This document shows positions 15,863 to 25,380 of a DNA stretch of 64,000 bases, one piece after another. The position numbers and the translations under genes are program-made. The stretch is from assembly GCA_947487895.1 (NCBI GenBank), contig CANKYF010000003.1, positions 186,001 through 250,000 on the forward strand, written 5' to 3'. Source of the stretch: an uncultured Flavobacteriaceae bacterium. GTDB taxonomy: Bacteria > Bacteroidota > Bacteroidia > Flavobacteriales > Flavobacteriaceae. The number at the start of each line of letters is the position of its first letter. Positions within the stretch are counted from its first letter, which is position 1. Under the pieces are notes generated by a model. It had not been told where the DNA came from. It ran no database searches and saw only the letters and a program-made list of their open reading frames with translations.

Positions 15863-17638
15863 TTAGTTAATAGCATCTCCTCTCAAAGCCCTATAACGCT
15901 TTCTAGCCTCTACAAAATAAATGCTATCGGCATGGTTAAAAATTATCTCCTCATACAACTTCTTAGCCTTTTCTGGTTGATTTAAATACTTTTCAAAAAT
16001 TACTGCTAAATAAAAACAACCATCGTCTACCAAAATACCATCTCTGTAGTTATCTATAAGTACTTCAAAATTGGCAACTGCTTTATCAAAATCTCGTCTT
16101 TCTTTAAATAACTGTCCTTGTTTAAAAAGGGTTTGGGCAATAATAGGTTCTGTTTTATGATTATTTAAAATAGTATCTAATAAAGCAATAGCTTGTTCTT
16201 TCTTATTTTGAAATACCAACAAATCGGCTTTAGCATATAATTTTAAAGCTGTTTGAAGTGAATCTTCATATTTGTTATCTGAAATGAGCAACTTTAAGTC
16301 TAGCGCATCATTAGCTATTAATTGTGAGGTTGACGATTTTAAAATTTTAAGCTGTGATTCTGCCCATTTAAAATCACCTTTAAAATAACTAGTCTTAGCA
16401 ACTCTAAATCTTGCTTCTTGAGAAATAGTACTGTTTTTTAAATTACGTTGAATTTGAGTATAATAAATTAATGCCTGATTGAATTTTTCTTGCAGCACCA
16501 ATATATCTCCTAATTTTAACTTTACTTGCGCTTTTTGAGTTCTAGACAACGGTAAGTCTAAGCTATTTTCTAAAAACTTAGTAGCCTCAGTAGCTTCATT
16601 ATTATAAAACGCTAAGAAATGAGCATAAGCCATTTGCAAATTGAGCGTTTGTGTTACCAATCCGAATTCTTCAAATAAACTCTGGTATTTATCATTAATA
16701 ACATTATACTCTTTTCTAGAAGTTTCTTTAGTTTCTATTTGAATTAAATGATAATGCGCATTGAGTTTGGTATCTATATCTTGTGCCGTATTAATTACAT
16801 AGCTAAAAATTTCTTTTGCTATTTCGTTTTCTTTTTCATCTAAAGAAATTAAAGCCAATTCTTGAATTCTGTCTAAGCTCTCAGGTTTTCTATTAAAAAT
16901 GGCTTTTTCTTGAATAAATGCTTTTTTAAAATCTTTCTGCTGAATGAATAACCAACTTAATAATTTATTCCATAGTAAATCTGGCTCCTGTTGAAGCTTC
17001 TTCAATAAAATTTTTCTAAAAAGAATATTGTTTTCACTTTCACCATTTTCTCCTAAAAACTCATTAATTCTTCGCTTAATATCTGATAATGCAGACGGAT
17101 TGTATTGTAAAAACCCTAGGTAACTATTAAACATTTTTTCAATGTGACCCTGTTCTCCATACAATTGCGCTAATTGAATACTAAAGTTATAATTAGAATT
17201 TACCTCCATAGCTTTTTCATAAGCTAAAATAGCTTCATCTAAAAGCGCTCTATTTTGAAAACCTTTTGCAACGCCAAAAACATGACTAGGTTTAGATTCA
17301 ATATAACCCAAAGCTTCTTTGTAATGAGTATTGGCTTTTTCTAAATCGTTTTTTAATTGATGGTTATAACCAAGTTCCACTAAAAAAGCAGGATATGCCC
17401 TCCTTGAAAGCAATTTTAATAAAAATGCTTCTGAATCATCATACCTTTCTAATTGCTGATAAGATTCTACAATTTTGTAGATATAGGTTATGTTAGAAGG
17501 CTTTTTACGATACAGTTTTTCATACTCATGAAGTGCTTTTTCATAATCTCCTTTATTAAAATAATCTAGAGCTAAATTTGCATCTTGAGCAAATACGTTA
17601 AGCGATATGAATAGAAATAAAGCCGAAAAGAATCTCAT
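15863..17638 (-). CDS. exported tetratricopeptide-repeat protein
   Basis: A 591-residue protein that starts with a signal peptide (about 1-17, ending VFAQ), then a series of TPR units over nearly its whole length. Clear ones include ALDYFNKGDYEKALHEYEKL, EAILAYEKAMEVNSNYNFS and QALIYYTQIQRNLKNSTISQ, and the C-terminal pair resembles BamD/YbgF-type repeats (FYLAVIFEKYLNQPEKAKKL). It is likely periplasmic and probably a scaffold in envelope assembly. It is followed by DUF4286, and ksgA and mgtE are further along the same strand. Confidence 0.85.
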   Translation of the reverse strand: MRFFSALFLFISLNVFAQDANLALDYFNKGDYEKALHEYEKLYRKKPSNITYIYKIVESYQQLERYDDSEAFLLKLLSRRAYPAFLVELGYNHQLKNDLEKANTHYKEALGYIESKPSHVFGVAKGFQNRALLDEAILAYEKAMEVNSNYNFSIQLAQLYGEQGHIEKMFNSYLGFLQYNPSALSDIKRRINEFLGENGESENNILFRKILLKKLQQEPDLLWNKLLSWLFIQQKDFKKAFIQEKAIFNRKPESLDRIQELALISLDEKENEIAKEIFSYVINTAQDIDTKLNAHYHLIQIETKETSRKEYNVINDKYQSLFEEFGLVTQTLNLQMAYAHFLAFYNNEATEATKFLENSLDLPLSRTQKAQVKLKLGDILVLQEKFNQALIYYTQIQRNLKNSTISQEARFRVAKTSYFKGDFKWAESQLKILKSSTSQLIANDALDLKLLISDNKYEDSLQTALKLYAKADLLVFQNKKEQAIALLDTILNNHKTEPIIAQTLFKQGQLFKERRDFDKAVANFEVLIDNYRDGILVDDGCFYLAVIFEKYLNQPEKAKKLYEEIIFNHADSIYFVEARKRYRALRGDAIN

Positions 17639-17967
17639 TTTGTAAATATAACAAATACGCCAGCTTCTAATTCTAAATATTATTATAAAAGCTTCACTTA
17701 TTTTAGTTTAATTAGTATGAAAGAGAGAATCAATTATCTAAGATCCCACTATTCATCGGGATTAGTTCAACTGACTATTTTGATTGCGTAGCCTTGCTAC
17801 TTTTCAAAACAGAGGTTCTCTAATAAAAAATGCCCGAAAAAAATTCGGGCACTTTTACCAACCAAAAATAAATGTACCATTAATTACCTTAAATTAAAAT
17901 AATAAGGTGAAATTAAGATTCAGGACATTTTACTTACAAAACTTTAACTGTAAATTTTAAGCATAGT
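17639..17967. other. 329-base gene-free stretch upstream of the TPR gene
   Basis: It contains the AT-rich leader of the TPR gene, a short segment near 17743-17768 with ATCCC...GGGAT symmetry that resembles the family D repeat core, and the hairpin at 17831-17851. I see no coding frame in it. Confidence 0.6.
17831..17851 (-). terminator. intrinsic terminator for the 40-residue peptide gene
   Basis: TGCCCGAA (17831-17838) pairs with TTCGGGCA (17844-17851). On the minus strand the stem is followed by ATTTTTTATTA, a good T-tract. It lies 117 bases downstream of the stop at 17968. Confidence 0.75.
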
Positions 17968-18090
17968 TTATTTGTTTGTAACCACTGCAATGTTATCTTC
18001 AGATTTAACTAATTCAAAGTCTGAAAACAATACTTTACCAGCAACAAAAACAAGAGTGACTAAAATTATAAGACGCTTAACATTTTTCAT
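17968..18090 (-). CDS. small predicted membrane peptide (40 aa)
   Basis: An ATG-started frame of 40 codons encodes MKNVKRLIILVTLVFVAGKV followed by LFSDFELVKSEDNIAVVTNK. It has a basic N-terminus and one hydrophobic helix (about 7-22), with a charged C-terminal tail, so it is a plausible single-pass or exported peptide. It has its own downstream terminator at 17831 and is bounded upstream by the serS terminator at 18211, which supports an independent transcript. No family is recognised. It could be a chance frame, but the layout favours a real small gene. Confidence 0.5.
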   Translation of the reverse strand: MKNVKRLIILVTLVFVAGKVLFSDFELVKSEDNIAVVTNK

Positions 18091-18210
18091 GGTTAGTAGG
18101 TTAAATAGATTTGGTGACACTAACTTCTAAAATAAATGACGAAATGCAAAAAAACCTGATGAAAAATCGTTAAAACGCAATCTTAAACTGCACTTAATCG
18201 ATGTTATATA

Positions 18211-18240
18211 ACAAAGCCTCACTAAAAAGTAAGGCTTTGT
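18211..18240 (-). terminator. serS terminator hairpin
   Basis: ACAAAGCCT (18211-18219) pairs with AGGCTTTGT (18232-18240), just downstream of the serS stop at 18269. The T-run on the minus strand is short, so it may be a moderate terminator. Confidence 0.65.
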
Positions 18241-18268
18241 TTCAATATTATATGTTTTACTATTTTTT

Positions 18269-19540
18269 CTAATCTATAATTTTAAAACCTGTATAGGGTT
18301 GTAAAACTTCTGGTACTAAAATCCCATCTTTTGTTTGGTAATTTTCTAAAATTCCTGCTAATACTCTTGGCAATGCTAATGAGCTACCATTTAGTGTATG
18401 AGCAAATTCATTTTTACCATTACTATTTTTAAAGCGCAGCTTTAAGCGGTTTGCTTGAAAAGTCTCAAAATTAGATACTGAAGATATTTCTAACCATCTA
18501 TCTTGTGCTGTTGAAAACACTTCAAAATCATAAGTTAAGGCAGATGTAAATCCTAAATCACCTCCACAAAGTCTTAAAATTCTATAAGGTAATTTTAATT
18601 CTTGCAACAATGTTTTAACATGTGCTACCATACCATCTAAAGCTTCATAAGATTTTGTTGGATGTTCTACACGTATTATTTCTACCTTATCAAATTGATG
18701 CAGTCTATTTAAACCTCTTACATGTGCCCCATAACTACCCGCTTCTCTTCTAAAACATGGTGTATAACCTGTTATGGTTACTGGTAATTCAGCTTCATTT
18801 AAAACTACATTTCTAAAAATATTAGTTCCTGGTACTTCTGCTGTAGGTATCAAGTATAAATTATCGGCCGTTACATGATACATTTGCCCTTCTTTATCCG
18901 GCAACTGGCCTGTTCCTAAACCTGAAGCTTCATTCACCAAATGCGGTAATTGATATTCTTTATATCCAGCCTCAGTATTTTTATCTAAAAAATAGCTTAT
19001 TAAAGCACGTTGCAATCTTGCTCCTTTACCTTTATAAACAGGAAACCCTGCACCTGCAATTTTGTTACCAAGTTCAAAATCTATGATATCGTATTTTTTT
19101 GCTAACTCCCAATGGGGTAACGCTCCCTCTTCTAAAACTGGAATATCGCCTTCTCTAAAAACCTCTTCATTATCATCTTCGGTATTTCCAGAAGGAACAA
19201 CTTCATTTGGTACATTAGGGATTTTATATAACAACTCATTTAATGCTGTTGTTTTATTATTTAAGTCTTCTGTTAGTTTCTTAGATGCTTCTTTTAACTG
19301 TCCTGTTTTTTCTTTTATCTTATTCGCCTCTTCAACTTTACCAGACTTGAACAACATACCTATTTCTTTCGACAAAGCGTTGGATTCTGCTAACGTATTA
19401 TCTAATTCTGTTTGAATACGTCTGCGGTCTTCATCAAAAGCAATTACTTGGTTAACGTCTTCTGTAGCATCTATGTTTCTTTTTGCTAAACGTTCAATGA
19501 CCAAATCTTTATTTTCTCTAATAAAAGGTACTTGTAACAT
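18269..19540 (-). CDS. serS: serine-tRNA ligase
   Basis: Charges tRNA-Ser (and Sec where present) with serine using ATP. The 423-residue class II synthetase begins with the long antiparallel coiled coil that grips tRNA (about 27-110). The catalytic core has IPTAEVPGTNIFRN, motif 2 CFRREAGSYGAHVRGLNRLHQF and motif 3 LNGSSLALPRVLAGILENYQ. Length is standard. A -7 box lies 20 bases upstream of the ATG and a hairpin follows the stop, so it is a single unit. Confidence 0.97.
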   Translation of the reverse strand: MLQVPFIRENKDLVIERLAKRNIDATEDVNQVIAFDEDRRRIQTELDNTLAESNALSKEIGMLFKSGKVEEANKIKEKTGQLKEASKKLTEDLNNKTTALNELLYKIPNVPNEVVPSGNTEDDNEEVFREGDIPVLEEGALPHWELAKKYDIIDFELGNKIAGAGFPVYKGKGARLQRALISYFLDKNTEAGYKEYQLPHLVNEASGLGTGQLPDKEGQMYHVTADNLYLIPTAEVPGTNIFRNVVLNEAELPVTITGYTPCFRREAGSYGAHVRGLNRLHQFDKVEIIRVEHPTKSYEALDGMVAHVKTLLQELKLPYRILRLCGGDLGFTSALTYDFEVFSTAQDRWLEISSVSNFETFQANRLKLRFKNSNGKNEFAHTLNGSSLALPRVLAGILENYQTKDGILVPEVLQPYTGFKIID

Positions 19541-19559
19541 GTGTTGAAAATTTGAGCAA

Positions 19560-19567
19560 CAAATTTA
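19560..19567 (-). promoter_or_regulatory. probable serS -7 box (TAAATTTG)
   Basis: Exact TAnnTTTG on the minus strand about 20 bases before the serS ATG. No good TTG -33 element is evident. Confidence 0.45.
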
Positions 19568-19584
19568 TGGAATTAATGATAGAA

Positions 19585-20901
19585 TTATTCTTGTTTTGAG
19601 GGTAAAATCCAGCTAGAATGTTTAAATGTTTCCCAGTCTACATTAGCAATATCAACTTCTGGATTTGTTAACCTTTTAAAAGACTTTCCGTTTATACTAA
19701 CTTTACAAGTAACATATACTGAAACATCTTGTCCTTTTTCTTTATAAACCTTCTTTAAATATTGTGCAAACTGCCAAATAAAATCGGGCTTTGAACTTAC
19801 ATTTCGCTTCTGTTTTCTAGTTAAATAATCATCTAACTTAATGATAGTTGTATTTCCTGTTACTTTATCTTCTACCCTGTATGTTGCAATACCGCTTCGG
19901 GTTCTAAGCATCATTCGCCATGAAAGACGATGTCCTTCTTCAGTCCATAATACATCATCCTCGATAATATAGTGACGCAATGGTAATAATATTTGAATGA
20001 CAAAATAAATACTGAAAACACCTAAAAGAATAGACTTGTATTTGGGTACAATTACTTCTTCAGAAGTATAAAATGTTTTTTTCTTTAAGAATAACTTTTG
20101 AATAGTTTTAGGCTCGAAAAAGAATAGAGAAAACACTAAAGACAAATATGGGAATATCCCTATTTGAAAAACTATTGAATTAAATAAATGAAAAAATATA
20201 GATACAAAAAAGGCATATTTTCTAGTGCGTTTAAATAGCAGAAGTGGAATAATTAATCCGTCAAACAAAATACCACCATAAGCTAATATGTGATGCAGCC
20301 ACTTCTCTTGAAGTAAATCTCCAATAACATAATAATTGGCTCTAGACTTCATTAATATTTCTATAACCGTAGTGTCTAACCAATCTGGATATAATTTAGC
20401 CACAGATGCATAAGTATATACTATTAAAAGTTGCACTACAAACACCCATTTACACCACTGTGGCATAGAATAACTTTTTAAATCTGAGTTTTGTTTCACA
20501 TCTAAAGAAGCGTACTTATTTGCTGGTAAAAAGACCATCATAGCACTTAATAGCATAAGTAAATAATAATGGTTGTTGTATGATGATTTTTGCATTAAAT
20601 AAGTAGCAGACCACATAATGGTAAATGCTAACATGCTGAATCTATACTTATAACCCAACATAATAAATACCCCAAAAATACCCATAACAGTATAATAGAT
20701 ATACATGCCATTATCAGGTAATGGTTGCAACCATTCAAAGCCAATAAACGAAAAAGTAAATTCTGGTTCTACCAGAGTATGTTTTATCCAACCTGTAAAA
20801 ATAGCACCAACAGATTCTAAAAAACATAATAACCCAAAAATGATTCTAAAAACCACTAGGGCAGAATTATCAATATGTTTAAACAACCATTTGTTAAGCA
20901 T
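19585..20901 (-). CDS. HTTM-domain membrane protein (vitamin K-dependent carboxylase-like)
   Basis: A 438-residue protein with an N-terminal region of about eight to nine hydrophobic segments (about 12-330) and a soluble C-terminal region. The opening NSALVVFRIIFGLLCFLES, the SSYNNHYYLLMLLS loop and the FDGLIIPLLLFKRTRKYAFF segment fit the horizontally transferred transmembrane (HTTM) domain, which is related to vitamin K-dependent gamma-carboxylase. Bacterial members have no settled substrate. Its start overlaps the 3' end of ribF by eight bases, so translation may be coupled. Confidence 0.8.
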   Translation of the reverse strand: MLNKWLFKHIDNSALVVFRIIFGLLCFLESVGAIFTGWIKHTLVEPEFTFSFIGFEWLQPLPDNGMYIYYTVMGIFGVFIMLGYKYRFSMLAFTIMWSATYLMQKSSYNNHYYLLMLLSAMMVFLPANKYASLDVKQNSDLKSYSMPQWCKWVFVVQLLIVYTYASVAKLYPDWLDTTVIEILMKSRANYYVIGDLLQEKWLHHILAYGGILFDGLIIPLLLFKRTRKYAFFVSIFFHLFNSIVFQIGIFPYLSLVFSLFFFEPKTIQKLFLKKKTFYTSEEVIVPKYKSILLGVFSIYFVIQILLPLRHYIIEDDVLWTEEGHRLSWRMMLRTRSGIATYRVEDKVTGNTTIIKLDDYLTRKQKRNVSSKPDFIWQFAQYLKKVYKEKGQDVSVYVTCKVSINGKSFKRLTNPEVDIANVDWETFKHSSWILPSKQE

Positions 20902-21829
20902 GTTGTTGAGCTATATAAGTAAGCGCAGTTTCTTTATCTTTTTCAAGCTGATTTTTTAAGGCTTCTACAGATGCAAACTTTTGTTCATCTCTTAAACGTT
21001 TTAAAAGTTCTATAGTTAAGGATTGATCGTAGATATCTTTATTAAAGTTGAAGAAATGAACTTCAATAGTTTCTTTATCACCATTAACCGTAGGATTCAT
21101 ACCAATATTCATCATACCATAAACTATATCTTCTTGTATATTAGCTTTTACAATGTATGAGCCATATTTAGGAATTAGCTTATAAGCTTCATCAATTTTA
21201 ATATTTGCAGTAGGATAATTTAATTGTCTACCTAAGCCTTTGCCTTTAGTTACAGTACCATTAAGCATAAAGTTATATCCTAAATACGTATTTGCTCTTT
21301 CTACATCACCTTCACTTAAAGCTTTTCTTATTTTGGTAGAACTTACAGCAACATCATCAATATCTTGCACTGATATTTCTTCAACATCAAAATTATAAGT
21401 GTCTCCAAATTTCTTTAGGTCTTCTATATCTGCATTTCGGTTTCTTCCAAACCTATGGTCATAACCAATAATTACCTTTTTTGCATTTAGTTTATCTACC
21501 AAAAGTGTTTTAACAAAGTCTTCAGCAGTCAATCTAGAAAATTCTCGTGTAAATTCCTTAATAAGTAAATAATCTAAACCAACAGATTCTAAAATTTCAC
21601 GCCTTTCTTCAATGGTGTTAATTAACTTAATATTAGAATCTTTTTGAAGCACCATTCTGGGATGCGGAAAAAACGTTAAAATAACAGATTTTAAACCTTC
21701 TTCTTTTCCTGTGTTTACAAGTCTATTTATAATCTTTCTATGCCCTATATGCACACCATCAAAAGTACCAATAGTAACTACTGTTGGTTTTACAGATTTG
21801 TATGCTGTAATATTCTTTACCCTACTCAT
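20894..21829 (-). CDS. ribF: bifunctional riboflavin kinase / FAD synthetase
   Basis: Phosphorylates riboflavin to FMN and adenylates FMN to FAD in the cytoplasm. The 311-residue product has the N-terminal nucleotidyltransferase motif FDGVHIGH (H27 to H30), the SSTKIRKALSEGD (ISSTxIR-type) motif near 165, and the C-terminal flavokinase core GRQLNYPTANIKI followed by the YGSYIVKA strand. Size and order match RibF of other bacteria. The stop overlaps the HTTM gene by eight bases. Confidence 0.96.
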   Translation of the reverse strand: MSRVKNITAYKSVKPTVVTIGTFDGVHIGHRKIINRLVNTGKEEGLKSVILTFFPHPRMVLQKDSNIKLINTIEERREILESVGLDYLLIKEFTREFSRLTAEDFVKTLLVDKLNAKKVIIGYDHRFGRNRNADIEDLKKFGDTYNFDVEEISVQDIDDVAVSSTKIRKALSEGDVERANTYLGYNFMLNGTVTKGKGLGRQLNYPTANIKIDEAYKLIPKYGSYIVKANIQEDIVYGMMNIGMNPTVNGDKETIEVHFFNFNKDIYDQSLTIELLKRLRDEQKFASVEALKNQLEKDKETALTYIAQQHA

Positions 21830-21842
21830 TCAATGGGTTAAA

Positions 21843-21873
21843 TTGTTAGTTTAATTTAAAAAAGCTAGATTTG
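21843..21873 (+). promoter_or_regulatory. promoter of the secreted metalloprotease gene
   Basis: TTG (21843-21845), a 20-base spacer, then TAGATTTG (21866-21873): a full match to the Bacteroidota housekeeping promoter. Transcription should start around 21880, which excludes a start codon at 21871 and supports ATG 21901. Confidence 0.75.
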
Positions 21874-21900
21874 TTATATAAAAAATTGCCCTTTTATACT

Positions 21901-24900
21901 ATGAAAGCAAAACTACGTTATGTTTTTTCAATAGCAATGTTTTTAACAGCATTTTCAGCTATTGCTCAAAATTCTCAATGGCGGGAATTAAAAAGTGTTG
22001 AAAATTCTCAAAAATTATCTCCACTTGAAATAGATACATCAAAGGCGCTTTTTTTTGAACTAAATACTTCTAGTTTTAGCAAAAATATAACTTCTGTAAC
22101 TTTAAGAAGTTCTAACAAAAATTCAAATACCATAATTTCTGTTCCAGGATTTGAAGGCAAGTTAGAGCGTTTTAAATTATATGAAGCTTCTGTATTTGCA
22201 CCAGAACTAGCTGCTAAATACCCTGAAATTAAATCTTATATAGGTTTAAGTATAGATAATCCTGGAGTTAGACTAAGAATGAGTAAATCTCCACGTGGTA
22301 TTCAAACCATGATTTCTTATGTTGGAAAGCCCAATGTATTTATGCAACCTATTGAACATAATTCTAATAAATATGTTCTTTATAGTAAAAATGATCATAC
22401 AGGATTATCTAATAAACTAGAATGTAAAACTCTAGACAACATAGACAAATCATTCAAATCAAACCAATTAACTAATAAAGTAAATGAGGGAGGAGCCAAC
22501 GATCAAACGCTTCAAAAATTTAGAATAGCAATTTCTACTACTGGAGAATATACAGATTATCATGGAGGCACTGTTGCAGGTGCCTTAGCTGCCATAAATG
22601 CTACTTTGACAAGAGTTAATGAAATTTTTGAAACTGATATGGCAGTAACATTTGAACTTATTGCCAATAATGATAATATTATTTATACAGACGCATCCAC
22701 AGATCCTTACAGTGCTGCGTCTACAGGTGTTGACGGCGCTTGGACTAACGAAATTCAATCTACCTTAACAAGTGTAATAGGAGAAAGTGATTATGATATT
22801 GGTCATCTTTTTGGTGCTACTGGCGGCGGCGGTAATGCAGGTTGTATTGGTTGTGTTTGTAACAATAATCAAAAAGGAAGTGCCTTTACTTCGCCTGCTA
22901 ATGGAGTTCCTGAAGGTGATTTTTTTGACGTTGATTTTGTAGCTCACGAAATTGGACATCAAATGGGTGCTAATCACACTTGGGCTTTTCAAAGCGAAGG
23001 TACAGGAGTTAATTCTGAACCTGGAAGTGGAACGACTATAATGTCTTATGCAGGAATTGCTGATTCTAACGGTGGTACTAGTAACGATAATGTAGAACCT
23101 CAAGTAGACCCTTACTTTCATTATCACAGTATTAAACAAATACTTGACAACGTAGATAACAAAAGTTGTCAAACAACCGAAAGCATTAGTAATAATCCTC
23201 CTAGTGCAAATGCAGGAAGTGATTTTAATATCCCAAAAGGTACAGCTTATATCCTAAGAGGTTCTGCTAGTGATGCTGACGGAGCTGACAATCATACGTT
23301 TTGTTGGGAACAAATAGATAGTGGTATAACCAACAATCTTAACTTTGGACCAACATTAGCAACTGGACCTATGAATAGGTCTTTACCTCCAACAAATTCT
23401 TCAGATAGATATATTCCTAAATTTAGTAGTGTACTATCTGGTAATACAGAACAAACTAATCCAAGCCCTGGAAGTGATTGGGAAACAGTCGCTACAGTGG
23501 GTAGAACATTAAACTGGGCGTTAACTGTTAGAGATAGGTCTCCAAGCAACGCTACAGGTGGGCAATCTAGTTATGACACCATGCAAATTACTGTAGAAGA
23601 TGTTACACCATTTACCATTGAAAACCCTACATCATGGGCTCAAGGAAGCACACAGGATATTCAGTGGGTAGTGGGAGAAACTACTAATGGTTCTATAAAT
23701 TGTCAAAATGTAAATATTTTGTTATCTACAGATGGCGGATTAACATTCGCTACTACTATTGCATCTAACACACCTAACGATGGTTCTTTCAGCTATACAG
23801 TTCCAGCAATAGCTGATACTAATCAGGCTAGAATTTTAATTGAAGCTGCCGATAATATATTCTATGATGTTTCTGATTTTAATTTCTCCATTTCTGCAGA
23901 TCCAGATTTCTTTATGGTTAATGCCATATTAACACCAATAGAATGCGGAGCAACAACTGCCATTTATAATTTTGATTATGTGGTTGCAAATGGTTTTTCT
24001 GAAACTACCACTTTTAGTGCTGCTGGAAATCCTGCTGGCTCTACAGTAACTTTTTCACCTAGTAGTACATCAACAAACACTAATGTCACTATGACAATTA
24101 GTAATCTAGATAGCACTCCAGTTGGAGATTATACCATTACTGCTATCGGTACTTCTACATCAATCACAAAAAATACCCCTATAGATTTTCCTTTTTACAA
24201 TACTATATGCACCTCAGTGGCAAATACAACATATCAAACAAGTACCACCTTAGTACAATTAAACACTATTAATCAAGCTTCTAGCAAACCTTCTGGCTAT
24301 AGTGATTATACACACCTCTCTGCAGATTTAAATAGAAATGATTCGTATAATTTAACTGTTAACGCCAATACAGATGGAGATTGGACAACTACCACCATGG
24401 TATGGATTGATTGGAACCAAAATTGTAGTTTTGATGACCCTGGTGAAACTTTTAACTTAGGAGATGTAACAAATTCTGCTAACGGTGTAACTAGCAATTC
24501 TCCATTTACAATAATAGTGCCTTCAAATGCCATTTTAGGGAATACTATTATGCGGGTTTCTACTAAATTTAGTGGAGATGGTTTACCAACATCATGTGAA
24601 AGTGGTTTTGATGGTGAGGTTGAAGATTATACTATTAACGTTTTAGAGGCAAGTAGTTCTTTTGATTCCTCTATAAATCTTGTAGCATTTAACACTATTA
24701 ATCAAACATCCAATAAAACTTCTAACTACAGTGATTTCACATCGGTTTCTACAGATGTTAATAGAGACTCTGAATACGATCTTACTGTAAATGTAAGTAC
24801 CGAAAGAAACTTTACAACAGCTACCAGAGCTTGGATTGACTGGGATCAAAATGGTGTTTTCACAGATCCTGGTGAAATATATGATTTAGGTAATGTAACA

Positions 24901-25362
24901 AATGCTACAAATACACCAACAAGTAATTCCCCATTAGCCATACGTGTGCCTATTGATGCCCAAATTGGAAGCACTACTATGCGGGTTGCAACAAAATTTA
25001 TTGGTAATTCTGGGAATGAAGAACCTTCTCCTACATCTAATGGATCAGATGGTGAAACTGAAGATTATACTATTAACATATCTCCAACTGTTAGTATTGA
25101 AGAATTTGGTTATGAAAATTTAATCATATACCCTAACCCAACAAATATTGGGGAGTTTTTCATTCAACTTAACGGTTCTCTTTCAAGACCAATTACTATT
25201 GAAATTTTTGATGTAAGTGGTCAATTTATAAAGACAGTAGATTTCAACCCTACTGGAGACTTTTCAGAATCTGTATCAATAGTGAGCTTACATTCTGGAA
25301 TGTACCTTGTAAGAGTAACTGATGGTGTAAAAACTATGACTAAAAAAGTAGTGATTTACTAG
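21901..25362 (+). CDS. secreted reprolysin-like zinc metalloprotease with T9SS sorting domain
   Basis: From ATG 21901 the product is 1153 residues. A signal peptide (about 1-23, ending AIAQ) is followed by a pro-region and a metzincin catalytic domain with HEIGHQMGANH (349-359), which holds three zinc histidines and the catalytic glutamate; a downstream TIMSYAG matches the Met-turn. Beta-rich segments follow, then two tandem GEVED-type domains (DGEVEDYTIN and DGETEDYTIN). The C-terminal domain (about 1070-1153, LIIYPNPTN ... GMYLVRVTDG) is a type A T9SS sorting signal. The protein is therefore expected to be exported through the outer membrane. Its target is unknown. Confidence 0.92.
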   Translation: MKAKLRYVFSIAMFLTAFSAIAQNSQWRELKSVENSQKLSPLEIDTSKALFFELNTSSFSKNITSVTLRSSNKNSNTIISVPGFEGKLERFKLYEASVFAPELAAKYPEIKSYIGLSIDNPGVRLRMSKSPRGIQTMISYVGKPNVFMQPIEHNSNKYVLYSKNDHTGLSNKLECKTLDNIDKSFKSNQLTNKVNEGGANDQTLQKFRIAISTTGEYTDYHGGTVAGALAAINATLTRVNEIFETDMAVTFELIANNDNIIYTDASTDPYSAASTGVDGAWTNEIQSTLTSVIGESDYDIGHLFGATGGGGNAGCIGCVCNNNQKGSAFTSPANGVPEGDFFDVDFVAHEIGHQMGANHTWAFQSEGTGVNSEPGSGTTIMSYAGIADSNGGTSNDNVEPQVDPYFHYHSIKQILDNVDNKSCQTTESISNNPPSANAGSDFNIPKGTAYILRGSASDADGADNHTFCWEQIDSGITNNLNFGPTLATGPMNRSLPPTNSSDRYIPKFSSVLSGNTEQTNPSPGSDWETVATVGRTLNWALTVRDRSPSNATGGQSSYDTMQITVEDVTPFTIENPTSWAQGSTQDIQWVVGETTNGSINCQNVNILLSTDGGLTFATTIASNTPNDGSFSYTVPAIADTNQARILIEAADNIFYDVSDFNFSISADPDFFMVNAILTPIECGATTAIYNFDYVVANGFSETTTFSAAGNPAGSTVTFSPSSTSTNTNVTMTISNLDSTPVGDYTITAIGTSTSITKNTPIDFPFYNTICTSVANTTYQTSTTLVQLNTINQASSKPSGYSDYTHLSADLNRNDSYNLTVNANTDGDWTTTTMVWIDWNQNCSFDDPGETFNLGDVTNSANGVTSNSPFTIIVPSNAILGNTIMRVSTKFSGDGLPTSCESGFDGEVEDYTINVLEASSSFDSSINLVAFNTINQTSNKTSNYSDFTSVSTDVNRDSEYDLTVNVSTERNFTTATRAWIDWDQNGVFTDPGEIYDLGNVTNATNTPTSNSPLAIRVPIDAQIGSTTMRVATKFIGNSGNEEPSPTSNGSDGETEDYTINISPTVSIEEFGYENLIIYPNPTNIGEFFIQLNGSLSRPITIEIFDVSGQFIKTVDFNPTGDFSESVSIVSLHSGMYLVRVTDGVKTMTKKVVIY
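24247..25082 (+). repeat. tandem duplication encoding two GEVED domains
   Basis: Two units of about 430 bases lie end to end within the protease gene. The first runs from about 24247 to 24650, the second from about 24676 to 25082. Both share aacactattaatcaa near the start (24262 and 24691) and gaagattatactattaac at the end. They are clearly homologous but diverged, so the duplication is old. Confidence 0.75.
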
Positions 25363-25380
25363 TATATTTTAGGGTATTCC

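Noticed and set aside
22765-23549. Minus-strand frames within the metalloprotease gene
   Set aside because: Both oppose a strongly supported coding sequence and show no domain or start context.
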